This document shows, in pieces, positions 48,475-58,453 of a stretch of 64,000 bases of DNA. Where the stretch lies: the NCBI GenBank assembly GCA_003315335.1, contig QNRL01000002.1, positions 310,001-374,000 on the forward strand, read 5' to 3'. The number at the start of each line of letters is the position of its first letter. The first letter of the stretch is position 1. The translations under genes were made by a program, and so were the position numbers. The notes below the pieces were generated by a model. That model was given only the letters and a program-made list of their open reading frames with translations. It had not been told where the DNA came from and did no database searches. The stretch comes from Pseudocitrobacter faecalis (GTDB lineage Bacteria > Pseudomonadota > Gammaproteobacteria > Enterobacterales > Enterobacteriaceae).

Positions 48475-50241
48475 TTAATAAGTACGAATCTTCGGCGGGA
48501 ATGCCGGACGCAGTTTGGGTTCCATATTGACGCTACGACGCGTCATGGACTCAGACTCTGGCAGATACAGGGAATGGCACAGCCAGTTTTCGTCGTCACG
48601 ATCCGGATAGTCGAAGCGGCTATGCGCGCCACGACTCTCGGTGCGGAAGTTTGCGGATACGGCGGTCGCGTAAGCGGTTTCCATCAGGTTATCCAGTTCC
48701 AGACACTCAACACGCTGGGTGTTAAATTCGCTGGAAGTATCGTCCAGACGGGCATTTTTCAGACGCTCACGGATAGCTTTCAATTGCTCAAGACCTTTCG
48801 CCATCGCATCACCCTCACGGAATACCGAGAAGTTATGCTGCATGCACTCCTGAAGCGCTTTACGGATTTCTACCGGATCTTCACCGTCACGGTTGCCGTT
48901 CCAGCGATTCAGACGCTCAAGGGACGCGTCAATCTCGTCTTCGGTGGCATCGCGCAGCGCGCCCTGCTCAGCGATAGATTCCTGCAGATGCAGGCCTGCC
49001 GCTCGGCCAAACACCACCAGGTCAAGCAGTGAGTTACCGCCCAAACGGTTAGCGCCGTGTACGGATACGCAGGCAATCTCACCGACCGCGAACAGCCCTG
49101 GGATCACCACATCTTCACCCTGCTCATTCACCGTCAGCGCCTGGCCGGTCACTTTAGTCGGAATACCGCCCATCATGTAATGGCAGGTTGGAATAACCGG
49201 AATCGGTTCTTTAACCGGGTCAACGTGTGCGAAGGTACGGGAAAGCTCAAGAATGCCCGGCAGACGGGATTCCAGCACTTCTTTACCCAGATGGTCGAGT
49301 TTCAGTTTCGCGTGCGGGCCCCATGGGCCATCGCAACCACGACCTTCACGGATTTCGATCATGATGGAACGCGCCACCACGTCACGACCCGCCAGGTCTT
49401 TTGCGTTCGGGGCATAACGCTCCATAAAGCGCTCGCCATGTTTGTTCAGCAGATAGCCACCTTCACCACGGCAGCCTTCGGTGACCAGCACGCCCGCACC
49501 GGCGATACCGGTTGGGTGGAACTGCCACATTTCCATATCCTGCACTGGCACACCGGCACGCAGGGCCATACCGACGCCGTCACCGGTGTTGATATGCGCG
49601 TTAGTGGTGGACTGATAGATACGGCCTGCCCCGCCGGTCGCCAGTACGGTGGCATTGGCTTTGAAGTAAACCACTTCACCGGTTTCGATACACAGCGCGG
49701 TACACCCGACCACTGCGCCATCGGCGTTTTTGACCAGATCCAGCGCGTACCACTCAGAGAAAATCGTGGTGTGGTTTTTCAGGTTCTGCTGATAAAGCGT
49801 GTGCAGCAGTGCGTGTCCGGTACGGTCAGCCGCCGCCGCAGTACGTGCCGCCTGCTCGCCGCCGAAATTTTTCGACTGGCCGCCAAACGGACGTTGATAG
49901 ATACGACCATCGTCCAGACGAGAGAACGGCAGGCCCATATGTTCCAGCTCCAGAATCGCTTCCGGGCCGGTTTTACACATATATTCGATCGCGTCCTGGT
50001 CACCAATGTAGTCCGACCCTTTTACGGTGTCGTACATGTGCCATTCCCAGTTATCTTCATGGGTATTACCCAGCGCAACGGTGATACCCCCCTGCGCGGA
50101 AACGGTGTGCGAACGGGTTGGGAAAACTTTAGAGAGCAGCGCACAGGTCTGGCCGCTCTGGGAAATTTGCAGTGCCGCACGCATACCCGCGCCACCGGCA
50201 CCAATCACAACAGCATCAAATTCTCTTACTGGCAGTTTCAT
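48475..50241 (-). CDS. sdhA: Succinate dehydrogenase flavoprotein subunit SdhA
   Basis: 588 aa from [11 protein letters not shown]. coli length; a four-codon upstream extension is not supported. FAD fold [11 protein letters not shown] at 14-24, covalent FAD at H45 ([10 protein letters not shown]), and the active-site [10 protein letters not shown] and HPTG regions. It oxidises succinate to fumarate. It follows sdhD without a gap. Confidence 0.98.
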   Translation of the reverse strand: MKLPVREFDAVVIGAGGAGMRAALQISQSGQTCALLSKVFPTRSHTVSAQGGITVALGNTHEDNWEWHMYDTVKGSDYIGDQDAIEYMCKTGPEAILELEHMGLPFSRLDDGRIYQRPFGGQSKNFGGEQAARTAAAADRTGHALLHTLYQQNLKNHTTIFSEWYALDLVKNADGAVVGCTALCIETGEVVYFKANATVLATGGAGRIYQSTTNAHINTGDGVGMALRAGVPVQDMEMWQFHPTGIAGAGVLVTEGCRGEGGYLLNKHGERFMERYAPNAKDLAGRDVVARSIMIEIREGRGCDGPWGPHAKLKLDHLGKEVLESRLPGILELSRTFAHVDPVKEPIPVIPTCHYMMGGIPTKVTGQALTVNEQGEDVVIPGLFAVGEIACVSVHGANRLGGNSLLDLVVFGRAAGLHLQESIAEQGALRDATEDEIDASLERLNRWNGNRDGEDPVEIRKALQECMQHNFSVFREGDAMAKGLEQLKAIRERLKNARLDDTSSEFNTQRVECLELDNLMETAYATAVSANFRTESRGAHSRFDYPDRDDENWLCHSLYLPESESMTRRSVNMEPKLRPAFPPKIRTY

Positions 50242-50588
50242 TACACACCCCACACCACAACAAATCCATAAATGACGTAAACCACCAGCGCAACAACGAT
50301 TGCCAGTTGCAGCACCATGCGCAGTGCCAGCGGTTTAACGTAGTCGGTCAGCACCTGCCACATGCCAATCCAGGCATGAATCAGGATAGAAAACAGGGCC
50401 AACAAGGTGAACACTTTGGTGAACGCAGAGGAGAAGAAACCGCTCCAGACTTCCCAGGTAAGGTCGCCGCTCGTCGCGAAAAAACCAACCATGTAGATAA
50501 TGTACAGAGTCAGGACGATAGCGGTGGCACGTACCAGGATGAAGTCATGTACGCCGTTGCGTCCTAATGCTGAGGCGTTGCTTACCAT
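50241..50588 (-). CDS. sdhD: Succinate dehydrogenase membrane anchor SdhD
   Basis: 115 aa, E. coli length, three membrane helices. Haem b ligand His and the quinone-site Tyr lie in [19 protein letters not shown]. It overlaps sdhC by seven bases and touches sdhA. In E. coli the sdhD start region is a target of the iron-responsive sRNA RyhB. Confidence 0.97.
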   Translation of the reverse strand: MVSNASALGRNGVHDFILVRATAIVLTLYIIYMVGFFATSGDLTWEVWSGFFSSAFTKVFTLLALFSILIHAWIGMWQVLTDYVKPLALRMVLQLAIVVALVVYVIYGFVVVWGV

Positions 50589-50971
50589 ACGAGGACTCCT
50601 GCAAGAATTGAAAGCACGACAGTAATAACAAAAGAAATTTTGGCGGAGCGCTTACCTGCTTCGAGGGTTTCTTCCAGATAGCCAAAATCCATCAGCAGAT
50701 GGCGAATCCCTACAATGGCGTGATAAGCCAGCGCCGTCAGAATGCCCCACATAATGAATTTAACGAAGAAGCTGCCCATGATGGAGGACGCATAAAGGAA
50801 GCCTTCCGGGGAGGAGAGACTGGTGCCCAGCAGCCAAAGCAGAATCCCGACAGCCACAAACGTTATGACTCCGGAGACGCGATGGAGAATGGACGCTATC
50901 GCCGTGATTGGGAACCGGATCGTTTGCAGATCCAGGTTGACAGGTCTTTGTTTTTTCACATTTCTTATCAT
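50582..50971 (-). CDS. sdhC: Succinate dehydrogenase cytochrome b556 subunit SdhC
   Basis: 129 aa from [17 protein letters not shown], as in E. coli; an upstream in-frame codon would add five residues. Three membrane helices, with quinone-site Ser/Arg in [11 protein letters not shown] and the haem His in [19 protein letters not shown]. It is the first gene of sdhCDAB-sucABCD. Confidence 0.97.
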   Translation of the reverse strand: MIRNVKKQRPVNLDLQTIRFPITAIASILHRVSGVITFVAVGILLWLLGTSLSSPEGFLYASSIMGSFFVKFIMWGILTALAYHAIVGIRHLLMDFGYLEETLEAGKRSAKISFVITVVLSILAGVLVW

Positions 50972-51624
50972 GAATAACGCCCACATGCTGTTCTTATTGT
51001 TTCCTTTCCTCCGGTCTGCTTGCGGGTCAGACAGCGTCCTTATCTATAACTTCGCGTCATATAAAACTCTGCTTCCAGATGCTAAAACGACACGTTACAA
51101 CGCTGGGTGGCTCGGGATTGCAGGGTGTTCCGGAGACCTGGCGGCAGTATAGGCCGTTCACAAAATCATTACAATTAACCTACATATAGTTTGTCGGGTT
51201 TTATGCTGAACAGTGATCAATGTCACGATTACAACAATATTTTAAAAATTAATCACGTGATTTGACAAATATTAAACATTATTGTTACAACCATCACCTG
51301 AAAAAGCATATAATGCGCAAAAGTTATGGGGTCACTCTTTCACCTGATAATAAGTTATGTAACAGTGTGGTGCTATTGACCAAAGTTATCAGGAAAGTTA
51401 TTAGTGATAGACAGGTTTGAATACTCGGACTGCTAATACCCTGATTTGCTGTTGTTTCACTGTAGATTAGACGCATACCGTCAAGCGCCATTTGCTCTGT
51501 ACCCTGGTATCACCTCTGCAGCAGAGCCTTGAGCCAAATAACAAACTGGTAACGTCGAAATATCAAATGAATGCAAACCAGGTAGCCGGCAGTCTTAAGC
51601 AATAAGGCGCTAAGGAGACCGTAA
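50972..51624. other. sdhC-gltA divergent regulatory region (about 650 bp)
   Basis: AT-rich non-coding DNA holds the sdhC and gltA promoters. A CRP site is at 51212-51227, and an ArcA-like tract (ATTAAACATTATTGTTA, 51271-51287) lies beside it, in line with ArcA and CRP control of both operons in E. coli. I see no small gene. Confidence 0.6.
51212..51227 (-). promoter_or_regulatory. CRP site in the sdhC-gltA region
   Basis: AGTGATCAATGTCACG contains the full GTGA-N6-TCAC core. It lies on the sdhC side of the region, where CRP activates sdh in E. coli. Confidence 0.7.
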
Positions 51625-52908
51625 ATGGCTGATACAAAAGCAAAAATCACCCTAGGTGGTGACACTGCTATCGAACTGGATGTGCTAAAAGGCACGCTCG
51701 GTGAGGATGTTATTGATATCCGTAGTCTTGGTTCAAAGGGCATTTTTACTTTTGACCCTGGTTTCACCTCTACCGCATCCTGCGAATCCAAAATCACATT
51801 TATTGATGGTGATGAAGGCATCCTGCTGCACCGCGGTTTTCCGATTGACCAGTTAGCCACTGAATCCAACTACCTTGAAGTGTGCTACATCCTGCTGCAC
51901 GGTGAAAAACCAACCCAGGCAGAGTACGACGAATTCAAAACCACCGTTACCCGCCACACCATGATCCACGAGCAGATCACACGTCTGTTCCATGCGTTCC
52001 GCCGCGACTCTCACCCAATGGCGGTGATGTGCGGGATCACCGGCGCGCTGGCGGCGTTCTATCATGACTCACTGGATGTGAATAACCCGCGTCATCGCGA
52101 TATCGCCGCATTCCGTCTGCTGTCTAAAATGCCAACCATGGCGGCGATGTGTTACAAATACTCCATCGGCCAGCCGTTTGTTTACCCGCGCAACGACCTC
52201 TCCTACGCGGGCAACTTCCTGAACATGATGTTCTCCACACCGTGCGAACCGTACGAAGTGAATCCGATTCTGGAACGCGCGATGGATCGTATTCTGATCC
52301 TGCACGCTGACCACGAACAGAACGCCTCTACCTCCACCGTGCGTACCGCGGGCTCTTCCGGTGCAAACCCGTTTGCCTGCATCGCGGCCGGTATCGCTTC
52401 CCTGTGGGGGCCGGCGCATGGCGGCGCCAACGAAGCGGCACTGAAGATGCTGGAAGAGATCAGCTCTGTTGAACACATTCCGGAATTCGTACGTCGTGCG
52501 AAAGATAAGAATGATTCTTTCCGCCTGATGGGCTTCGGTCACCGTGTTTATAAAAACTATGACCCACGCGCCACTGTAATGCGTGAAACCTGCCATGAAG
52601 TGCTCAGAGAGCTGGGTACCAAAGATGATCTGCTGGAAGTGGCGATGGAGCTGGAACACATCGCGCTCAACGACCCGTATTTCATCGAGAAGAAACTCTA
52701 CCCGAACGTAGACTTCTACTCCGGTATCATTCTGAAAGCGATGGGCATTCCGTCTTCCATGTTTACCGTTATCTTCGCAATGGCGCGTACCGTGGGCTGG
52801 ATTGCACACTGGAATGAAATGCACAGCGAAGGCATGAAAATCGCCCGTCCTCGTCAGCTGTACACCGGCTACGAAAAACGCGATTTTAAGTCAGACCTTA
52901 AGCATTAA
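51625..52908 (+). CDS. gltA: Citrate synthase GltA (type II)
   Basis: 427 aa, E. coli length. The hexameric NADH-inhibited type with an N-terminal beta domain (1 to about 60). Catalytic residues by family position are His in GPAHGGANE, His in [14 protein letters not shown] and Asp in PNVDFYSGI. It condenses oxaloacetate and acetyl-CoA. AAGGAG lies upstream of the ATG and a terminator follows. Confidence 0.98.
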   Translation: MADTKAKITLGGDTAIELDVLKGTLGEDVIDIRSLGSKGIFTFDPGFTSTASCESKITFIDGDEGILLHRGFPIDQLATESNYLEVCYILLHGEKPTQAEYDEFKTTVTRHTMIHEQITRLFHAFRRDSHPMAVMCGITGALAAFYHDSLDVNNPRHRDIAAFRLLSKMPTMAAMCYKYSIGQPFVYPRNDLSYAGNFLNMMFSTPCEPYEVNPILERAMDRILILHADHEQNASTSTVRTAGSSGANPFACIAAGIASLWGPAHGGANEAALKMLEEISSVEHIPEFVRRAKDKNDSFRLMGFGHRVYKNYDPRATVMRETCHEVLRELGTKDDLLEVAMELEHIALNDPYFIEKKLYPNVDFYSGIILKAMGIPSSMFTVIFAMARTVGWIAHWNEMHSEGMKIARPRQLYTGYEKRDFKSDLKH

Positions 52909-52917
52909 TGCACCAGG

Positions 52918-52940
52918 CTGCCGGGAAACCGGCAGCTTTC
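52918..52940 (+). terminator. Intrinsic terminator of gltA
   Basis: GCTGCCGG/CCGGCAGC stem with GAAA loop followed by TTTCTC. Confidence 0.85.
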
Positions 52941-53122
52941 TCCCCTCTTTAAATTATTTCCCTTTTCAATATTTCTTTGTGTATTTATTTATCATATCTA
53001 TTCTCTTTAATCTAAATAACCATCTAAATTAACGTCCTCCGCACGAATTGCTTATATCTGACTTGTGCTTTCTTTTTGTTCAGCATCTAATTACCCACTT
53101 TAAAAATAAAGATGCTAATGGA

Positions 53123-54889
53123 ATGAGCAATATTATTTACCTGAGAATTACAGGTGAGCAGCAGGGAAACATTTCCGCTGATTGTGGGAGTGAGGCGTCA
53201 ATCGGTAACCGCTGGCAACAGAATCATACGGACGAAATTTTCGCATTTTCACTTCGACACGATGTAACCAATACCGGTAGAGGATGTCATTTTCAAGCAC
53301 TGGAATTCACAAAAACTATCGATAAAAGCAGTCCACTACTCAGTAATGCCATCAATAACAATGAACGATTATTTATCGAAATTGATTTTTATCGCATAAA
53401 CCGCACCGGCCACTGGGAGCGCTATTATTATATTCAATTGAGGAATGCTTCCGTATCAAAAATTGATACAGACATTAATATCAAGCGTCTTCCTTACGAA
53501 CATATTTCTGTTATTTATGACTACATTCTCTGCAAGCATCTTATTACTAATACCGAATACAGCTACTTAAATATACTGGCTGAATATAACAACCCATTCT
53601 TTCCCCAACCTACAACTTCCGTCCCTAAAGTTCAGCTCAACAATAATGAGATTAAAACCCCACCTCCTGCCCCGGAAAAAGTCACACCGGTGTACGCCAA
53701 ATCCTGTCTGAAAGAAACGGGATGCACGGATGCGGGAGATGCTGAGGAGCCCGCAGAGCATTTCGGCGAAATGGCGATATTTACCCGGACTACCGCCGAT
53801 GATTGCTGCGGATATGATCATAAGCCAGACAGCAAACATACTACAGTCCCCGCTGAAGCTTCTTCCTTAGCCCCGATGTTGCCAGTGGCAATGAGCCGGG
53901 TATGGGGCTCAGAGTCGTTGGGAGGCCTTCTGGGTGCCGCTGAAAGCGTGCCATGGATAGGCGCGCTGGCATCAGCACTCTACATTCCTGCGGCGGGAGA
54001 AGGAAGCGCGCGCGTCCCCGGGCGCGATGAGTACTGGTATGACGATATTCTCCGGCAGAAGGCCGCCGTAGGCGGCACAGTCACCACTCGCGTGCGTTTT
54101 TTCTGGCGAAACGATATTCACGGTAATTCTCAGGTCTATGGGGTACATACGGGTGAAGGCACGCCTTATGAAAATGTGCGCGTTGCCAATATGGTGTGGA
54201 ACGCAACAACGGGTCGCTACGAATATACCCCCGCAAACGGCGTAGATGGCCCGCTGATCACCTGGACGCCCGAACATCCCGAAAATGGCCATGCGCCAGC
54301 CCACACCGGAAATAATGTTCCCACGCTTGATCAGCCGACCATACTGGTTACACCTATTCCTGACGGGAAAGACGACTACACGACACCACCTTATCCGGTT
54401 CCGGACGTAACGGATTTTAATGATTACATTCTGGTGTTTCCCATCGGTTCGGGAATTAAACCCATTTATGTTTATCTTAAAACAGCCAGAGATGAACCTG
54501 GTGTTGCCACTGGAAATGGGCAGGTCATCCCCGATAATGTACGTTGGCTAGAGGCGGCAAACTCTGGAATCGGCGCACCGATACCTGCACAGGTGGCGGA
54601 TAAGTTAAGGGGAAGGGAATTCAGGAATTTTGATCATTTCAGAGGGGAGTTGTGGAAGGCTGTTTCTGAGTGTCCTGAACTTCTGGGGCAGTTCAATAAA
54701 TCCAACCAGAGGGTATTGAAAAAAGATGGTTCTCCATTTGTTGTCGAAGAACAAGCTGTAGGTGGGCGTAAGGTATTCGAAATACATCACATTGTACAAA
54801 TACGGCAAGATGGACCTGTTTACAACATAGATAACTTGAGGATTAATACTCCTCGAAATCATATTCGCATTCATAAAGAGAATAAATAA
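53123..54889 (+). CDS. Hcp-fused DNase effector: Hcp domain, S-type pyocin domain, colicin-type HNH nuclease
   Basis: 588 aa from ATG 53123, chosen because MSNIIYLRITGEQQG is the normal start of an enterobacterial Hcp; an in-frame TTG at 53048 would add 25 non-homologous residues. Domains: Hcp, the type VI secretion tube protein (about 1-155, with SIGNRWQQNHTDEI and KTIDKSSPLL); a Pro-rich linker with several Cys; an S-type pyocin domain (about 265-455, DEYWYDDILR, VRFFWRND); and a colicin E9/pyocin DNase (about 455-588). The nuclease motif is complete: HH at 555-556, N571, H580, H584. It should be loaded in the Hcp tube and cut target-cell DNA. No T6SS genes lie nearby. Its base composition looks more AT-rich than the neighbouring genes, suggesting transfer. 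Confidence 0.9.
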   Translation: MSNIIYLRITGEQQGNISADCGSEASIGNRWQQNHTDEIFAFSLRHDVTNTGRGCHFQALEFTKTIDKSSPLLSNAINNNERLFIEIDFYRINRTGHWERYYYIQLRNASVSKIDTDINIKRLPYEHISVIYDYILCKHLITNTEYSYLNILAEYNNPFFPQPTTSVPKVQLNNNEIKTPPPAPEKVTPVYAKSCLKETGCTDAGDAEEPAEHFGEMAIFTRTTADDCCGYDHKPDSKHTTVPAEASSLAPMLPVAMSRVWGSESLGGLLGAAESVPWIGALASALYIPAAGEGSARVPGRDEYWYDDILRQKAAVGGTVTTRVRFFWRNDIHGNSQVYGVHTGEGTPYENVRVANMVWNATTGRYEYTPANGVDGPLITWTPEHPENGHAPAHTGNNVPTLDQPTILVTPIPDGKDDYTTPPYPVPDVTDFNDYILVFPIGSGIKPIYVYLKTARDEPGVATGNGQVIPDNVRWLEAANSGIGAPIPAQVADKLRGREFRNFDHFRGELWKAVSECPELLGQFNKSNQRVLKKDGSPFVVEEQAVGGRKVFEIHHIVQIRQDGPVYNIDNLRINTPRNHIRIHKENK

Positions 54890-55164
54890 TGTTCAAAGAA
54901 CGGTTAGAATATTACACAGAACAAGAAATGTTAGATTATCTTAATGAATTTTTTGATGATTCTCGTGAATTAAAAGGAAAAGCATTAAATGATCACTTAA
55001 GTAAGCTTGTGCACCACTTAATCAAAATCACCCATCATCCTGAAGGTAGTAATCTTATATTCTACCCCCCCGATGACAGAGAAGATTCTCCTGAGGGTGT
55101 TTTAGAAGAAATCAAACGCTGGCGAAAATCCCAAGGGCTCCCGCTGTTCAAAGACAGCGAATAA
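54889..55164 (+). CDS. Colicin/pyocin DNase immunity protein (Im9-like)
   Basis: 91 aa of the Im2/Im7/Im8/Im9 four-helix family. It has HHPEGSNLIFYPPDD, equivalent to the helix III SDLIYYP motif that contacts the DNase, and DSPEGVLEEIKRWR like the DSPSGIVNTVKQWR of Im9. Its ATG overlaps the stop codon of the effector gene by one base, so toxin and antidote are co-translated. It should bind the HNH domain tightly and protect producer and kin. Specificity for this DNase is inferred from adjacency. Confidence 0.92.
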   Translation: MFKERLEYYTEQEMLDYLNEFFDDSRELKGKALNDHLSKLVHHLIKITHHPEGSNLIFYPPDDREDSPEGVLEEIKRWRKSQGLPLFKDSE

Positions 55165-55182
55165 CTATGCCCACCGTGCAGG

Positions 55183-55209
55183 GCCGGATGATGTAAACCA
55201 TCATCCGGC
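55183..55209. terminator. Palindromic terminator or REP between the immunity gene and nei
   Basis: Perfect 11-bp stem GCCGGATGATG/CATCATCCGGC with a 5-base loop; the right arm overlaps the nei stop codon. No long T-run, but the stem is strong and lies between converging genes. Confidence 0.6.
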
Positions 55210-56010
55210 AAAATCCCCATACTTCTGGCAATTCGGACACCAGTAAAACGGCCTCGACGACATCGTCGTTTTCTCAATCACGCCCCCACACCGCTCGCAC
55301 GCTTCGCCATCGCGATGAAAAACCTTAAAGCGGAACAATGCGCCGTGATGTTTATTCTCATCCACCCGCCCGCGCGTGTTGTACGACAACCGCGGGATCG
55401 CCAGCAACGCCTGCGCCAGCGCATCAAGCTGTGCATCAGTAAGCTGCGAGGCTTTACGCTGAGGGGCAAGCTGCGTCTGCCAGAGAATCTCAACGCGCAG
55501 ATAATTGCCTAACCCGGCAAGAAACGCCTGGTCCAGTAACAATCCGGAAAACTGACGATTGCGAAAACGCGGCGACAACAGTCGCGCTTTAACATCGGCT
55601 TCCGTCAGTTTAAGGTCGAGAACATCCGGGCCCACGCGCTGTAAAAACGGGTGCGTGGTCAGTTGCTCAGGCGTCAACATTTCGATGTCTGACGCACTGT
55701 AGAGCAGAATCGCTTTATCCGCCGTTTGCAGCTTCACGCGCAATACGCGCGTCGTTTGCGGCGCGGAATTCGCCTCCACCACCCGCCATACACCGTAGAG
55801 TTGATTATGGCTGTAGAGCGTCAAACCATTTGAGAAGTGGGTGAGAAGCGCCTTACCGCGCGTTTCAATATGGGTAATGCGCTGCCCCACCAGCTGAGAT
55901 TCATAAGGTTTCAGTTGTTCGAAAGCAAACCACACCTCTGTGAGTGGTTTGCCTTTAACAGCTGCCTCCAGGCTATCCGCCGCGCGGCGGATCTCCGGGC
56001 CTTCAGGCAT
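55201..56010 (-). CDS. nei: Endonuclease VIII (Nei), DNA glycosylase/AP lyase
   Basis: 269 aa. Fpg/Nei family: after Met removal, P2 is the catalytic amine with E3 ([12 protein letters not shown]); helix-two-turn-helix around 165-175 ([10 protein letters not shown]); and a C-terminal zinc finger (CERCGG...WCPNC). It removes oxidised pyrimidines from DNA. The C-terminus runs six residues beyond the E. coli end (KYGDFAG). Confidence 0.97.
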   Translation of the reverse strand: MPEGPEIRRAADSLEAAVKGKPLTEVWFAFEQLKPYESQLVGQRITHIETRGKALLTHFSNGLTLYSHNQLYGVWRVVEANSAPQTTRVLRVKLQTADKAILLYSASDIEMLTPEQLTTHPFLQRVGPDVLDLKLTEADVKARLLSPRFRNRQFSGLLLDQAFLAGLGNYLRVEILWQTQLAPQRKASQLTDAQLDALAQALLAIPRLSYNTRGRVDENKHHGALFRFKVFHRDGEACERCGGVIEKTTMSSRPFYWCPNCQKYGDFAG

Positions 56011-56024
56011 AGTATCGTCCTTTG

Positions 56025-56669
56025 TTAATGCGTTGCGCCGCCGGTAACCTGGATATCATTTTCCACCTGCAAGGCAGTGGCAATCGCCAGTTCCAGGCCC
56101 TGACGCACGGTTTCCGCCGCCATGCTCGGCGCACCAGGATGCGCTGCCGCCTGCTGTGGCAGATACGGAATATGGATAAAACCGCCCTTCGCTTCCGGCA
56201 TACCGCTCAGTTTATGTAGCAGACCATACATCACGTGATTACACACGAAGGTGCCCGCCGTTTGTGACACTGACGCGGGAATACCGGCATCACGCAGCGC
56301 ACTCACGATGGCTTTGATCGGCAGCGAACTCAACCACGCTGCCGGGCCATTCCGCACAATCGGCGTATCGACCGGCTGATTGCCCCGGTTATCCGGAATG
56401 CGGGCGTCATCGACGTTAATCGCCACGCGTTCAACGCTGATATCCGTGCGCCCCCCGGCCTGCCCGACGCTCAGAACAAGCGTTGGCGAGAGCGCATCGA
56501 TGGCCGCGTTCAGTTCAATCAGCGCTTCGCCAAAGACACACGGCAGCTGACGCGCCACGACGCGACACCCGCCGATGATAGCATTATCCAGACGGGATAC
56601 GACTTCCCAAGAAGGGTTAACCGCTTCGCCATCAAACGGCTCGAACCCGGTGATTAATACTGTGCGCAT
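56025..56669 (-). CDS. pcp: Pyrrolidone-carboxylate peptidase (pyroglutamyl peptidase I) Pcp
   Basis: 214 aa from ATG 56669; a GTG two codons upstream is possible. Peptidase family C15 with catalytic E80 ([10 protein letters not shown]), C143 ([11 protein letters not shown]) and H166 ([10 protein letters not shown]). It removes N-terminal pyroglutamate from peptides in the cytoplasm. It is followed on the same strand by nei and preceded by two membrane proteins and 5-oxoprolinase genes. The context points to use of pyroglutamate-blocked peptides as nutrient. E. coli K-12 lacks it at this position. Confidence 0.95.
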   Translation of the reverse strand: MRTVLITGFEPFDGEAVNPSWEVVSRLDNAIIGGCRVVARQLPCVFGEALIELNAAIDALSPTLVLSVGQAGGRTDISVERVAINVDDARIPDNRGNQPVDTPIVRNGPAAWLSSLPIKAIVSALRDAGIPASVSQTAGTFVCNHVMYGLLHKLSGMPEAKGGFIHIPYLPQQAAAHPGAPSMAAETVRQGLELAIATALQVENDIQVTGGATH

Positions 56670-56678
56670 TTTCACTCC

Positions 56679-57677
56679 TTACAGGAACATCAGGAAATAG
56701 AGCAGGAAAACGTTAACCAGCAGCAACAGCACGCCCGTCGGCACCTGCGCTTTGATCACCGCGTTTTTATCCGGCAGTTCCAGCAATGCTGCCGGAACGA
56801 TATTGAAGTTCGCCGCCATCGGCGTCATCAGCGTGCCGCAGTAGCCTGAGAACATGCCGATCGCTGCCATCACCGCCGGGTTGCCACCGTGCTGCAACAC
56901 CAGAATCGGGATCCCGATCCCCGCCGTGACAATCGGGAAGGCCGCAAAGGCGTTACCCATCACCATTGTTAGCAAGGCCATGCCGATGGTATAGACCGCC
57001 ACGGCAATGAATCGGCTATCGACCGCAAGATAGGTTTTGGTCAACCACGAAATCCCTTCGCCCACGCCTGCGGCAGTAAACAGCAGGCCGAGGGTCGCCA
57101 GGATCTGCGGCAGAATAAACGCCCAGCCGATGGAGTCCAGCAGGCGACGCGCTTCCTGAATCGGTTGATGCACGCGCTCGTGGGTCATTTTAATCGCCAT
57201 TGCCAGACCAATCAGCGTGCCAACGGTCATTGAGAAAAGCGTGACCAGCGTAGAGTGATTGCCTTCGCCAAACAGCGAGGTCTGTAAGCCCGGCACGTTG
57301 TTAAAAAGCAGCACGCCGATAACGGTCACCACCGGGATCGCCAGCGCAGGATAGAAAAGACGATTTCCCAGGCGGCTGGCGCTCTCTTCACGCTGTTTCT
57401 GCGTACGCTGGGAATAGCTCCCCAAACGCACACCACCGAAACCGGCAATCAGCGCCATCAGTACTACCGCCACGCCAACGGCGATATGCACCGTGCGTTT
57501 GTCACCAACCAGTTCATAAGCCCAGTCGCCGAGTAAAAACAGCAGGCCGTAGACCCCCCAGAAAAGCCCCGTCGTCAGACGACGCGGGTTGGCTTTGTCG
57601 CGCCAGGACATCAGCGCCACAATCAGCAGTACGATCCCCGCCAGCCAGTAGAGGTAACTTTGTTGAAAATGCATCAT
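56679..57677 (-). CDS. DUF979 membrane protein, likely 5-oxoproline transport partner
   Basis: 332 aa with about nine hydrophobic segments, typical of DUF979. It begins MMHFQQSYLYWLAG, has GNAFAAFPIVTAGIGIPILVLQHGG in the middle and FSGYCGTLMTPMAANFNIVPAALLELPDK near the end. DUF969 and DUF979 occur together, often next to pyroglutamyl peptidase or 5-oxoprolinase genes, and a transport role has been proposed. It overlaps the DUF969 gene by four bases. Confidence 0.85.
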   Translation of the reverse strand: MMHFQQSYLYWLAGIVLLIVALMSWRDKANPRRLTTGLFWGVYGLLFLLGDWAYELVGDKRTVHIAVGVAVVLMALIAGFGGVRLGSYSQRTQKQREESASRLGNRLFYPALAIPVVTVIGVLLFNNVPGLQTSLFGEGNHSTLVTLFSMTVGTLIGLAMAIKMTHERVHQPIQEARRLLDSIGWAFILPQILATLGLLFTAAGVGEGISWLTKTYLAVDSRFIAVAVYTIGMALLTMVMGNAFAAFPIVTAGIGIPILVLQHGGNPAVMAAIGMFSGYCGTLMTPMAANFNIVPAALLELPDKNAVIKAQVPTGVLLLLVNVFLLYFLMFL

Positions 57678-58396
57678 GCGTCCCCCCGCCCGGCTTGGAT
57701 ATGCGCTTTCGCCACTTCGCGTTGCAGGTAATTATCCAGCCGCCACATCCGCGCGCCGTGGATCAGGAACGCACACAATGCGGTAGGAATCCCCCACAGG
57801 GCGATGTGCAGCGGTTCAGTCTGAATACCGCCTGACTCCAGCATAAAGTTATGCATGAAGATGACTGCGCCGAAGGCCACGAAGATATCTTCGCCAAAAA
57901 ACAGCCCGACGTTATCGGTTGCTGCCGACATCGCGCGCAGGCGATATCGCACCGCACCCGGCAGTTCACCGTGCGTCTTCTCCGCCGCGCCTTCCGCCAT
58001 TGGCGCCAGTAGCGGGCGCACCATTTGCGGGTGTCCACCGAGGCTGGTCAGCCCCAGCGCCGCTGTGGCTTCACGCACAAAGAGATAAACCACCAGCAAG
58101 CGCCCGGCGGTCGCACTGTGTATTTTGGCAATCCACGCCTGAGCGCGCTCTTTCAGGCCGTGACGTTCAAGCAGACCAATAACCGCCAGCGGCACCAGAA
58201 GGATAAACGGCAGGTTACGCGTGTTGAGGAAGCCCTCGCCGAGCTTTTCGAGGATAGTCAGCAGCGGCATATGCGCCGCCAGACCGGTGACGATACCGGC
58301 GGCAATCACCACCAGCACCGGGTTAAAACGCAATAAGAATCCAGCCACAATGACGGCGATACCCATCAGCGGCCAGAGAGATACCATCTCTCCCAT
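57674..58396 (-). CDS. DUF969 membrane protein, likely 5-oxoproline transport partner
   Basis: 240 aa from ATG 58396; a GTG three codons upstream is in frame and another Met lies at residue 4. About six hydrophobic segments; family stretches are LNTRNLPFILLVPLAVIGLLERHGLKERA, LGLTSLGGHPQMVRPLLAPMAEGAAE and AATDNVGLFFGEDIFVAFGAVIFM. The DUF969-DUF979 pair resembles the two halves of a carboxylate transporter. The substrate is inferred from neighbours pcp and pxpABC. Confidence 0.85.
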   Translation of the reverse strand: MGEMVSLWPLMGIAVIVAGFLLRFNPVLVVIAAGIVTGLAAHMPLLTILEKLGEGFLNTRNLPFILLVPLAVIGLLERHGLKERAQAWIAKIHSATAGRLLVVYLFVREATAALGLTSLGGHPQMVRPLLAPMAEGAAEKTHGELPGAVRYRLRAMSAATDNVGLFFGEDIFVAFGAVIFMHNFMLESGGIQTEPLHIALWGIPTALCAFLIHGARMWRLDNYLQREVAKAHIQAGRGDA

Positions 58397-58453
58397 ACTC
58401 TCCACCCTGTTTTCGTTATGTTATGTTGTTGTAAAATATCTAGTTATATGCGC

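Noticed and set aside
49057-50271. 404-codon plus-strand frame opposite sdhA
   Set aside because: It is the antisense of a highly conserved gene with no recognisable protein pattern.
53048-53122. TTG start extending the Hcp-DNase protein by 25 residues
   Set aside because: Hcp homologues begin at the internal Met (MSNIIYL), and the extension has no homology or ribosome site.
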